Shown one piece after another: positions 32,291 to 44,107 of a stretch of DNA of 64,000 nucleotides (position 1 is the stretch's first letter; each line of letters starts with the position of its first letter). The notes under the pieces are model-generated. The model ran no database searches. It was given only the letters and a program-made list of their open reading frames with translations, and was not told where the DNA came from. The position numbers and the translations under genes were made by a program. Source of the DNA: Emergomyces orientalis (taxonomy: Eukaryota > Ascomycota > Eurotiomycetes > Onygenales > Ajellomycetaceae); NCBI GenBank assembly GCA_002110485.1, contig MOWL01000094.1:1-64000 (forward strand), read 5' to 3'.

Positions 32291-35200
32291 TCACAGGGAA
32301 ATATGTACCATCGATCCCACCCAAGCCATAACAGCAGCAAACGGGTCCTTAGCACCGGGAACAACCGCAGCCGCAAACTCCAGAAACCTACCAACCTTCT
32401 CCCCCCCACCAGAGATTTCAGCCATATGATCCTCTGCCCTTTCCACCCCCATCACGCGTCTCAACTGCCCAATACCCCCCTCAACTAAACGACCCAGTAT
32501 ATCTCCATTAACATGCAAAGACTCAGGCTTGGAAATCGTAACCTCCCACGTATCAATGGAGTTTCTCCTCCTGCGCCTTGCCAGCGGACATATGGACGGG
32601 TCCTTCATGCACACATTCTGGATAAAGCGTAGTAACCGCCACTGAGGTTCTGAGAGCGTCATGAATCTATACACTGTGCCGTCGATTGCGGTACCGTATG
32701 TCACCTCTGAGCCTGTGCCCGGTGCGGTTGCGGTTGCGGCTGCGGCTGGCCGGAAACTTCTCGATACCCGAATGACTGACAGTGGCATGTGGGCTGTGAA
32801 GGCTTTTTGGATGAGTTTGTCCTCGGGCGTGAGGCCGATTTCTGTCAGGCCGACGATTGCGCCGCCTAGATTTGATGTCATGGTTATTCGAGAGTCGCCT
32901 GCTAGGTTGACGAGGTCAAGTCCTTCCCTGTCGGATCCGTCCTGGCCGTGCAGTGTCAGGCCTGAGTCCGTGACGTGGAGAATGCAGAGTGAATTTTTCA
33001 GGGTGAGGACATATATGTAGGGTTCCCGCACAGTGATAGCGACAGCGTCGGATTCCAGGCGATAACCGGGCCGTTTTCGCCATTTCTTTGCAACTGGGTC
33101 TAGAGTCTGGAAAATGACTTGTTGGCCGACTGCCAAAACCAACGAGCTGGGTTTGAAGGGCGCTATCGATCTGACAGGGTCTTCGTATGTAAGAACGTAT
33201 TTCACCGTTGAGTCTATTTGGCCCGGAATTCGAACGCTGGGGCGAGCTATGATATATATCACCCGACCCCTGTGGGCAGAGTGTGGTTGCGCCGTTGCGA
33301 CAACAACCATATGATGCACGTTATCACCACTCAGGACGCTCCAATCTAAGAGTGCCGTTATCTCTTCGCCGGATCCACCAGTCGGTCTCCATGGCCCGGA
33401 TCCAGCATCTAGTGAACTCTCCGGCCCACCAGTCAGGGATGTAGAAGATGATACAACGGTTTCATTGTCCGGGTCGATGAAGTCGACACGAGGGCGTCTC
33501 CAGCGCTTCATACACTCTGCAGTCTCTTGATGTTCAACGGCATTATACCCGACAACAAACTTTTCCAAATATTCCGAGTAAATTAAGCGTTTGGGAGTTC
33601 CCGGGATCGCAATGTGCCGTGGAACCGTTTTAGGTGTCTTTTCTAAACTGCAGCACAGTAACTGGTTTCTCGTGATGCATACCAGCGAACCGCCAAGTCC
33701 TCCCGAGTTTAAATCAGGACGAGAGTCGATGCAGGTAAACACATCAATAGTAGATTGCATGCGGGCAGGCTAAATGGGAAGTTAGCAGTGTAAAATGAGG
33801 GATGACGGTCTATTTGAAACTTACATTGTTTTGGTCTGTGATCCATATCTTGTGCAGCACATATTCATCAGATTCTTCATCCTCAACGTGGGATACGCGC
33901 CATAATCCGCGCCCGCACGTTACAATCGCAAAGGTTGAGTCTGAATCGTATCTTCGAATTCGAACGGACGTATCGCCTAACTTACGGACGTCGGTTTGAA
34001 CTAGTTCTGGACAAAGGGGCCAAAGATTATTAGTTGGTTCACTTAGAGTCTTTCAAATTCGTGCAGGGCGAAATTTATAACCATACCAAGGTTTCCGGAG
34101 CTCGTATCAAGCTGTACGTCGAACGAGACCATGTTACCACTCCGAAGTCCGCAAAACAACGTTGTTTTCGTTCGTCCACGCCTGGGGACTGTAATAATGG
34201 TGAAACTTTCGCAAACCTTTGATTCGTCATATCCCGCAGGAAGGAGTACATTTTGTTCCAGTAAAGGCACCAGGCCTTGCTCAGAGCCAATCCCCGCCGC
34301 TAGGAGCTTTCCATCAGTGGTCCCAATGAACAGGATAGGATGGGAGAATACTAGTTCAATTGACAGGCAGACCGGCTCGCAAACCAACGGCAGAGGTTGG
34401 CCAACAGTGGGGCACTGAAGGCTGTCACCATTGATTTCTACCTTCTGGAGATGAACACAGATATCTGTTGCTGTCCTGACTGCTGCGGCAAAGAGTGATA
34501 GGGCTCCGTTAACAGCAGCGGCGATAATACGCTCAGTCGGATTTTGACATTGCGTTGAGTACCGGAGTGCCGAATTCTCGAGAACAGACAGGTGAATTGA
34601 TAAATCTGTCAATTGAATGACTACTCCTTCTCGGGAGCTTCCTGCAGCAATGGTTTGGGTGTCAAGACCAAGGCCAGTATCTTCCTTGTTCATCACGTAC
34701 AGATCATCGTCCGCATCGACGGGAACAGATAAAACTGATGATGATAGCGGGTTCGAAAACAGGAAGTATATCCCTCCTGTTTGGTAGTTTGGAATGGCCC
34801 ATATGTCCAAAACACTTGATGAATCTTCCTGATCAATCACCAGTCCGACCCGGGCCTCGATTCCATGACGCAATTCCGTAATCGACCCGCGATAAAGGCC
34901 ATCCCACGAACATGTAAAGATGCGATCGAAGGCAAAATCCACAGCTTTGAGTCCATTTTGGTAGTTTTCCGCGCCCTGTGAATCTGGAGCTTTTATAAGA
35001 ACAGAATCAAGAACGGGAGCCCAATTCGGAATCCTTTGAAGGCATCTCGAATCCTTTCTGGCACCCAAAAGATAGAGACCACCGTCACCCATAGAGCCTG
35101 CAGCAACGAGAATATCACCTCCAGCTTTAAACCCCGAGTCGAGGATGGCAAAGCCTCTATCGACGTTACAGCCAATCGATTTTATCCGAATGTCCTTCAG

Positions 35201-36544
35201 CAGCCACCATGTCTCATTACTTCTTTTCTTAATCTCTAGATACGACAGCTCACCATCCTGACGACATAGGTAAAGGTCATCTTCTATTTCATGGTGAGAA
35301 ATGTTCCTTCTTGGTCGAACCCATGCCGTACATGGATGACCTCCTCGTTCATCCGAGCTCTTGTCTTTCATCGCCACGGTATTATCTACTAAGTTAATCT
35401 CGTAGACGCAATATCCTGCCTGGGCAACCAGCAGACAGGAGGTTGCAAATTTCAATGGGATAAATAGCGAAGGAAGACGGAACTCCGGTAGTATTTTTGA
35501 TTTAATTCTCTTGGCCTCGACATGTGCAACGCCCTCGGTAGCCTTCCAGGTATAGCAGGCGATATTAGTTTTCGTAAGATTGTTTACGAGCAGCATTAGG
35601 ACTATCCTATCATCGTCTTCGGCAGCTGGGTAGAGAAAATCCATGGCGGTTATGTCGCCATCAGCGCGAAAGAAGCGTTCCTAGGCCAGGTGTGCGTCAG
35701 TGTATGAGGATTTGAAACTAAGTATAACTAGGGGAACTAAGAATTGAACATATCCATACCTCCTGAATTGGATTAACTGGTCCTTCCTCCATCTCTGCAC
35801 GAATAACTGCTGGGGGCTTCAGCGAGAAAATTCCGAAAAATTTATGGGCAGCCGAAATCGCCATTGCTCTTGATCTGTGTGTACAGGCCGTTAGCGTTTA
35901 TACTACGACATGAACGATAGTAAGACATGGACTAACCTGGGATCAATCGCTATATACCTGCCATATTGTTCGAGGGAGCTCACATCTGAGGGTAGGGGCC
36001 GTCGCACGTGGATGAATTCTGGGCGACCTGATGGGCTTTCCGTCCCGTAAAGAAACAGGAGCTCCCTGGAAGCCAGGACCAGAACAAGGATCTGTCGATG
36101 CCAGTGATCGTCTGGTGGTATACTAGAAGATATGTCCAAATCATCCCCTTCTCTAATTAGCGTCTCTGGGATCACATCTCCGGGGGAGCCGATAACTTTG
36201 GCATCGAGGATCTTGGAATCGAAATCTGCCTTTGTAGCAATGTCTTCCAGGTGGCCACTAGGGACGAATTCTTTGATCTGAATAAAATCATCGCCTACAA
36301 AAACAATATCGTGTTTATCACGATGTCTGAGACGGGCAGGTAATACTCTTTGGATCACAGGACCGGGCATAACTGTCCGAGAAAGCAGTCCAATCGGTGG
36401 AGCCTTCCGTCTGGTTGGTTTGCTCGTAGCATCATCAGAAGAAGTCCCCTGCCTCCTGGACATGATTTCTCCAATGTTGACTTGCCGCGTTGTCCAATTT
36501 CCGTCGGTCAAGTAGGTGGTCTGGAGGGACATGGTATAGACCAC
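32291..36544 (-). CDS. MMS1_N / CPSF-A superfamily beta-propeller protein
   Basis: Five exons (36544-35937, 35874-35760, 35680-34087, 34006-33825, 33769-32291) join in frame to about 1325 residues. The N-terminal segment VIQRVLPARLRHRDKHDIVF, the repeated short beta-strand pattern and the overall length fit the DDB1/Rse1/CPSF160-like family with an MMS1_N domain. Such proteins are scaffold propellers in ubiquitin-ligase, splicing or polyadenylation complexes. It does not look like Rse1, Cft1 or Ddb1 themselves; similar fungal proteins have been annotated as MMS1_N-domain or thermotolerance proteins, but that is from memory. The start could be the first Met or the one four codons later. The donor GTTAGT of exon 1 is unusual but recurs in Rrn7 here. 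Function unknown. Confidence 0.7.
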
Positions 36545-38573
36545 TGCTTCATTGGGAGCCGCTTGATAACATTAAAGTGGCGCCTGGAAATCTGCACTCC
36601 TAACGGGAGCTTCGGAGGCTTGAACAAGGGTGGATGCGTAGTACTTCATCAATGTCAGAATTGAAATAATCAGACAAACGCAGTGCCTGTGTCAAAGAGT
36701 ATTCGCGCAACTGACGATAGTAGTGGCGGTGTTAGGCTCAATTCAGGCCGAAACGAAACCGATGGAAGAGAAAAGGGAATATATTAGATTTTGGATTGAG
36801 CTGAAGGAATGTCCACCAACACATAAGAATCAATGCTGATATTGCATTGATAGGCAAATGGCAGTGTCTATCAAGAAACGGGAATGGCTATGAAATGGGA
36901 AAAAAAGTAACACACAGCGTTAAAAAAATAAAAAAATAAAAAACTCAAATGAAAAACGGTTGAATTGCCCACTGCAACCAACGACTGGAATAGAGGGTAG
37001 ACGAATCAGCAGGTCAATTAACAACGAGAGAGTTAGAGAAGAGAAATCACGACATTGACTTGGGTTGGAGAGAAGCATATAGTAGTTGTTAAAGACGCCG
37101 TCGGGGGCTCCTGTAGATATATGTAGGAAGGGGGGAAACTAGAACACAGGTGTATACCGTAGCATAAGAGAAAACTTACATTGCGGCAACACTCCTCTCC
37201 GTATCTTATTGAGCCATTTTTAAGGGATTGACACTCAGCAAGCGAAGGGGGTGGGGGGTTTCGGCCCAACAGATCCCACGAGATAGCTAGAAACCCGATG
37301 GGGATCAGGCTCAACTGGGAAGAAACTGAGAGCTGCAGTTGGAAAGCCTAAATTAAAGTTGGCACCCTCCAATGGTAGGGTGGTAATTAGTAGTTAGGGC
37401 ACAGGCACAGGCACTAGTGAGTCTGAGCGCGGGTATTATATAGTATGCAATAAAAATAGCGGAGAGTTACATAGGGTGTAGCAGCAGTGTGTTGTTGCTG
37501 TTGTTGACTTTTAGTCGGCTGTGGTTGAAGTTTGAAGTGGTTTTTGATATGCGGATTGCCGTGCGTGGATATAACAGCAGCCGAGGGGGGAAATACCAGG
37601 TTGCCCACACCAAACACCTTTAGTCATCATGGCCCTGGCTTGGCCAAGCCCGCAACCACCGCGCGTTTCCCATTGATCCACCACCACCCAAGACCATCAT
37701 CTTTCGCGAGAAACCATCAAGACCCGCATGCCAGCCCTTTATGATCTATCCAGCCGGTCATCTGCTATCTGTATCGTCCTCTCTGCACGTCAGAACGCTA
37801 ATTCGACGCTTGGTGGTTGTCTGAGAAGTGAGCTTGTGTGCTGCATATTTCTCAACGCTGTCGCGTCTCTCACACGTTTGGCGCATCTTCCATATCTGGC
37901 GCCTGCTGTTACAGCCACGGCCTCCCTCGACTCATATGGTCGTTGTCTTCTCTCTAGGTTAGATTACCCCTTTATTTAACATCATTTTCTTTTTGAGTGT
38001 ATCCACAGCTATTCTGTATTCATCTTTCTTGGATGTTCTCCTTCAATTATATAGAATGCTTGTTTCCTTGGACTAAATAGCCAGATCTCGATCTTATTTC
38101 TTGTTTGACTAACCAATCCTGTAACATCTACGAATACTATTGCAAGGCACCGATCTAACCATCTGTTTGCAGACAGTCCCGTTCGTCCACGTATCCCCAT
38201 GTTCAACAGTTATCCACCTTGGAAAACACATTATCGCCTGTCTTTGCTGTTTTGTTGTTCCCGGCTTTGACAGGAGTCCTAGTACATGAGGTCATCTTAT
38301 CTACCAATAAGGGCTTTCTGTTTTTACTATTTCCCCCCCATCTGGATGCTTTGAAAATATTCAAACCTTCTTTTTCTTTCTTTTTCTTATTTTTTTCTCT
38401 TCTTTCGATATCAATATTCCCAACTACAACAGTGGCTTCTTTGGTTTCTAGCAGATTTTGCAGAGGAAGGCTGCTGTGCCACCAAACCATATATTCCCGG
38501 ACCCAAGATTTCGCCTCAAAACTTTCCCCCTTGATAGGCGGGCCTCCGCTTCCGTGGACATTCCGCGAATCCC
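36545..38573. other. 2-kb divergent spacer
   Basis: This separates the 5' ends of the MMS1_N gene and the Gyp8-like gene. I see no domain-bearing frame; open frames at 37728-37979, 38203-38619 and 38219-38686 are compositionally biased and overlap on both strands. It probably holds two promoters and long 5' UTRs, perhaps with 5' UTR introns. A non-coding RNA cannot be excluded. Confidence 0.45.
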
Positions 38574-39981
38574 ATGGAGAGCGACAAAAATCCGCCGTCT
38601 CCAGGCAGCCGAAGAGCATCCAGGCTCAGCAGTACTACATCAGATCACCAAACTATCCCAAATTTCAATGGACAGAAGCGGGATGAGATTTTTCGTGCCT
38701 GCGAAGCCAGAGATGTCCCTGCGTTGGCCTCCCTTTGCATATCAGAGGGAGGCTTGCTGCACGATGATCTCCGCCAAGCTGCCTGTAAGATTTGCAATTC
38801 GATTCTTTTCCTCGTGTTGTAACTAAATTTTATTTATTCATTGGCAACACATACTCACATCCCGGACAATAGGGCCTATCTTGCTGGGATACGATCCAAG
38901 TTCAGACCATTCCACGACGCCCGAATGGACAAGTCTGCCTGTACATAGCGACGAGGAGCAGGTGAAGTTGGATGTCAATCGGGCTTTTGTACATTACCCA
39001 AATTGTACGCACGAATGCTATCAGCCAATGCCTAAACACGTTTAAAAAATATAAACAATGGAAAAAAGAGAAAGCCGCTGACGTGAATCTGCAGGCCAAA
39101 CTGAAAAGGAGCTGGATGGGAGAAAGAAACAACTCTCCGAACTGATAACAAAAATCCTCAGAAAATACCCCATGCTCTGCTACTTCCAAGGCTACCATGA
39201 CATCGCGCAAGTCCTACTTCTTGTCCTCGGTGCCGAGCAAGCCAGTCGGGCTTTTGAACGGGTATCCCTCTTCCGGATACGGGACTACATGCTCCCAACG
39301 CTGGCCCCAGCCTTAAAACACCTCCAACTCATCCCTGCCATCATCCACTCCTCGGACCCCAAACTATGCTGCCACTTGTCCGGCACGAAACCTTTCTTCG
39401 CACTCGCAGCAACCCTCACGCTTTACGCCCATGACATCCAAGAATACGCGGACATAGCCAGATTGTACGACTTCATACTCTCCCACGAACCAGTCGCATC
39501 AATATATCTATTCGCCGCAATTATCCTCTCGCGGAAAAAGGAACTCTTCGAAATCCCCCTCGACGAGCCGGAAATGATCCATTTCACCCTCTCCAAACTA
39601 CCCCATCCAATCGACCTCGACAGCCTTATAGCCAGCACTATGGAGTTATACTCTACCCATCCACCCGAGAAACTGCCCTTTCGCGCATGGAACAGAATCC
39701 CCCGCAGCAGTGTGCTTAAGACGTCACGGGATTTGAGTCTGCATGCGACACCGGAGGAAGCGAAGGACCTGCTGGAGCAACAGAAACGATATATGCGACG
39801 TGAAGAACTGCGGGAGAAAGCTGTGCGGGTCGTGTGGAGGTATAGACGGCCCGCGGGGTCAATCGGGCTCGCTGTATTTGTTGGTGTTCTTTCATACTGG
39901 ATTATGAGGAACGAGAGCAGGACTATGCCGATTTGGCGGCATTGTTTGGGGAGATTTAGGAATGCTTTTCAATTGTGGTAG
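38574..39981 (+). CDS. TBC-domain Rab GTPase-activating protein, Gyp8/TBC1D20-like
   Basis: Three exons (38574-38784, 38873-39004, 39095-39981) give about 409 residues. Both catalytic fingers of TBC Rab-GAPs are present: the arginine finger in the IxxDxxR pattern (VKLDVNR, residues 101-107, Arg 107) and the glutamine finger YFQ (144-146, in CYFQGYHDIAQVLL). A single membrane segment (SIGLAVFVGVLSYWIM, about 370-385) near the C-terminus gives a tail-anchor layout like that of TBC1D20 and Gyp8, which act on Rab1/Ypt1-type GTPases at the ER and Golgi. The substrate Rab here is inferred from family. Exon 2 to exon 3 joins in phase 1 and restores the NCQTEKELDGRK segment. Confidence 0.87.
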
Positions 39982-40419
39982 GAAATGAATGGACGGACGG
40001 GCGTTTTTTGGTCTGAGGAAATAAAGAATGTAGAACACTGGAATTGTAATCAAATACTAAGGGACTTGTGTTAGGACTGGGTTATTTATTGATGAATATA
40101 TGGATATTACATGTTAGCTAGACAAAATACTGCTGTTATTCTGTATCACGAACATTGACAATTCTCTTTTATTTTATTTTGCGGGTCTTTTTCTTCTCTT
40201 TCACTCCTTTTTCTGCCTGACTGCACTTGATAATTGATCTACGAGCATGAAAAAAAAAAAAAAAAAAATTATTACAGCCACGGCCCGCGCGTGGCAATAG
40301 AGATGACGTTGCTTCTCAGCTTGGTCTCATTCTCCCATATCTGGCAACTGAACAAACCTCCAAAACATCGAACACAACAACACTGATGTCTCCTAACCCT
40401 CCATAACCCAACCGCAACA
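39982..40419. other. Spacer between the Gyp8-like and Yip1-domain genes
   Basis: Head-to-tail spacer of 438 bp with an A run at about 40251-40268. The left part should be 3' UTR and the right part promoter. Nothing else is seen. Confidence 0.5.
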
Positions 40420-41627
40420 ATGGCCAACCGCGGTTACGATGTTGTAGTCGACGTCGATGCTGAGGTATGATCCATGCATAGCTTATTCTTCATTTTTCTA
40501 ATTTCATTTTTACTGACTGAACTGTTGTCTACCAGGGTGACCTTGGCCATACAGACCTACAGGAAGACCTCGAATTCCACCCATCAAGTACTTCCTTCAT
40601 CCCCCAATAACAACAAAAGCAAAAACTGGGAAGAAAACTCCCTCCGTAAATTATACCACTAATACTCCCCAACGCAGACTTCGAAGAAAACTCCCGTACC
40701 GCCAAACCCCACCACGCCGACACAACCCCCTTCCTAGGCTCCTCCCAAGGCGGAGGCGGCCCCTCCTCTCGCCGCCGCGGCACCTCCCCCGGCGGCACTC
40801 CTTCCAAACACCGCTTCTGGACCTTAACCTACTACTCCCAGTTCTTCGACGTCGACACCTCCGAAGTGCTCCGCCGCTGCACCGCCACACTCTACCCGCG
40901 CACAAACTTCCTAGACGTCCTCGACGGCAACCCAGATCTCTACGGACCTTTCTGGATCGCCACGACCGTCGTCGTCATCCTGTTCCTCACGGGGACCATC
41001 TCGCAATACTTAGCACGCAAAGGTGAAGAGCATTTCGCGTACGATTTCCGTCTGCTATCTGGAGCAGCGGGGCTTGTTTATGGATACACAGGCATCATTC
41101 CGATTGCGCTTTGGGGGGCGTTGAGCTGGTTTGGGCGCGCGGGTGGGGGAAGCGGTGCAGATTTGGTGGAGTGCTGGGCACTGTATGGGTATGCGAATCT
41201 GGTGTGGATTGCGGTGGCGTTGGTGAGTTGGAGTCCGTTGACAGTGTTGAATTGGGTGCTCGTCGGTGTTGGGTTTGGGTGGTCGGTTTTCTTCATGTTG
41301 CGGAATTTGTATCCCGTGCTCAGCGCGACGGATGTGAAGACCAGTAAGGTGTTGTTGGTTGCGGTTATTTTGCTGCATGCGGGGTTGGCGATTGCCATTA
41401 AGATTTTGTTTTTTGCGTGAGTAGTGTTTTTCTTTCCTTACCTTCTCTGCCTCTTTTTATGATTTTCGGTTCCCGCTATTGTGGACTGTTTACTAACTGC
41501 TATGGCTTTTCTTAGGCACGGAAGCCCGGTGTCAGACAAGAATAAAGATAATAATAAGGATCACGACGACGATAAGAAGGGCGACGGCAAAAATGATAAG
41601 ATGGCGCGGATGCTCTATGGGATGTGA
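40420..41627 (+). CDS. Yip1-domain Golgi/ER membrane protein (YIPF1/2, Yip5-like)
   Basis: Four exons (40420-40464, 40536-40587, 40678-41416, 41516-41627) give about 315 residues. The C-terminal half has five membrane segments in the Yip1 arrangement, beginning with FWIATTVVVILFLTGTI and ending with LLVAVILLHAGLAIAIKI. Before them comes WTLTYYSQFFDVDTSEVL, typical of the YIPF1/YIPF2 branch. Yip proteins bind Rab GTPases and take part in ER-Golgi vesicle traffic. The C-terminal tail is short and Lys/Asp-rich. The first exon is only 45 nt (MANRGYDVVVDVDAE). Yeast Yip5 is the likeliest counterpart; orthology was not tested. Confidence 0.85.
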
Positions 41628-42562
41628 AAATGCGACGGTAATAGTTATGTGATGTGATGCTATGTTGGCTGGAATGATCCCTATATACTGATTTTAAAAC
41701 TACCTTTTACCGATATTTTCTTTGAGCAACAGTTATGACGGTTTTATTTATCAACTTGGCTCCTATATCCCGCCCTGTTTTTTACACTATATTGTCTATT
41801 TCGTTAATTTTTTTTATATATCCAAAGGCGGATCGGGTCAGAGATGGTATCTGTATTTTTAGCTGTCTACCAGTTTTCTTCTTTGTGCCTTTTGCGTTTG
41901 AATCTACAGCCTACATGGGTGCTGTTATTACATGTTCGAGAGATAAATGACACCAAACTCAGGGCCAAGGAGCTGGAACCTGTCTAAGACACCACATCCT
42001 TGTTGTGTTCATTTTCCAAGTATTATGTACTTAGATTTATCAGCTAGGGTCAGTATTTACTCTCCTGGGAAAATTCCGCAGGATATTCCCCTTCCTTAAT
42101 TCTTTATCGCATCCGCTTTTGCTTGTTAACCCGTTTACCGTTTATAGAGGTATTGCAATCATGCTCCCTATCCATCAGAGCCGGGATGACGTTATTGATG
42201 TATCCACGATGTCAACTTGTGATGTACTCAATAACTATTCAAATAGGAAAAGAAAAAACGGGTTTCTGAACTTGTTTGGATTTTTCACGACTCTCTTGTA
42301 GAGGATATATTTTTTAAATTTTTTTTTGTCCATCATCCGGAAGCGGGGAGAGAAACGCCGCAAAGTACACATTGCATGTAGGTTGGGTCAGGTCCTAATA
42401 AGAAGTCGTCCTTCAAAATCACAAACAAGTCCACAACCCCCCGGCCCCCCACAATGAGGAGGAAAGGAAATGAAAAGGAAGAAGACAAGAAAAAAAAAGG
42501 GGAAGAAAAGGCAACCATAATAGAAAAACCAGACAACCGATAATATTGAAAAAATATTTAAT
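41628..42562. other. Convergent 3' spacer, Yip1-domain gene / ubiquitin-L40
   Basis: Tail-to-tail spacer of 935 bp holding both 3' UTRs. No gene is supported. Confidence 0.5.
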
Positions 42563-43617
<1,055 letters not shown>

Positions 43618-44107
43618 ATTGCTGATATTCGTCGGGTGTTGCTGGATGGTTTGTCGTCTCTCTCACACAACTGTCTCTGACGCTTTGGATGTCTCGGGGC
43701 CAATTTGAAGATTCTCTCGCTTAGCGCGTGGGGGGCGTGACAACACCATGCCCTAAGCCCTACTTTTGCTGTTTCGGGTCAGCTGTCAGCCTCCAACGTC
43801 ATTGACCCATCACTTTATCAAAAGTTTCAATGGGAAGAACTGTCTGTTGAACGATGTCAATTGTTTTAATGGTACGAATGGTTGTTTGGTATGAATAAAT
43901 AATGCACTCTCTTTGGTAAGTGCTATTAAATTTGAAAACAAGATAGCTTTTGTATTATTTTAAAGGTAAAAGATAGATATTTCGATAGGGCTCGAGATTC
44001 TGTGTATCTGTTCCCAATAAACAGAAGATCTATAGAGACGGCGGACCCCCCGGGGTTTACATGCACAATAAAAAAGGTCATCAAAGAATATTATTCATTA
44101 TTATGAA
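43618..44107. other. Ubiquitin-L40 promoter and Rrn7 3' flank
   Basis: Head-to-tail spacer of 490 bp. The first ~80 bp next to the ubiquitin gene should be transcribed leader. GGGTCA and TGACCC, spaced about 20 bp apart near 43767-43808, form an interrupted palindrome of unknown meaning. Confidence 0.45.

Noticed and set aside
43767..43808. GGGTCA...TGACCC interrupted palindrome upstream of ubiquitin-L40
   Set aside because: A single six-base palindrome with a ~20-bp gap is expected by chance in a window of this size; no second copy supports a regulatory site.
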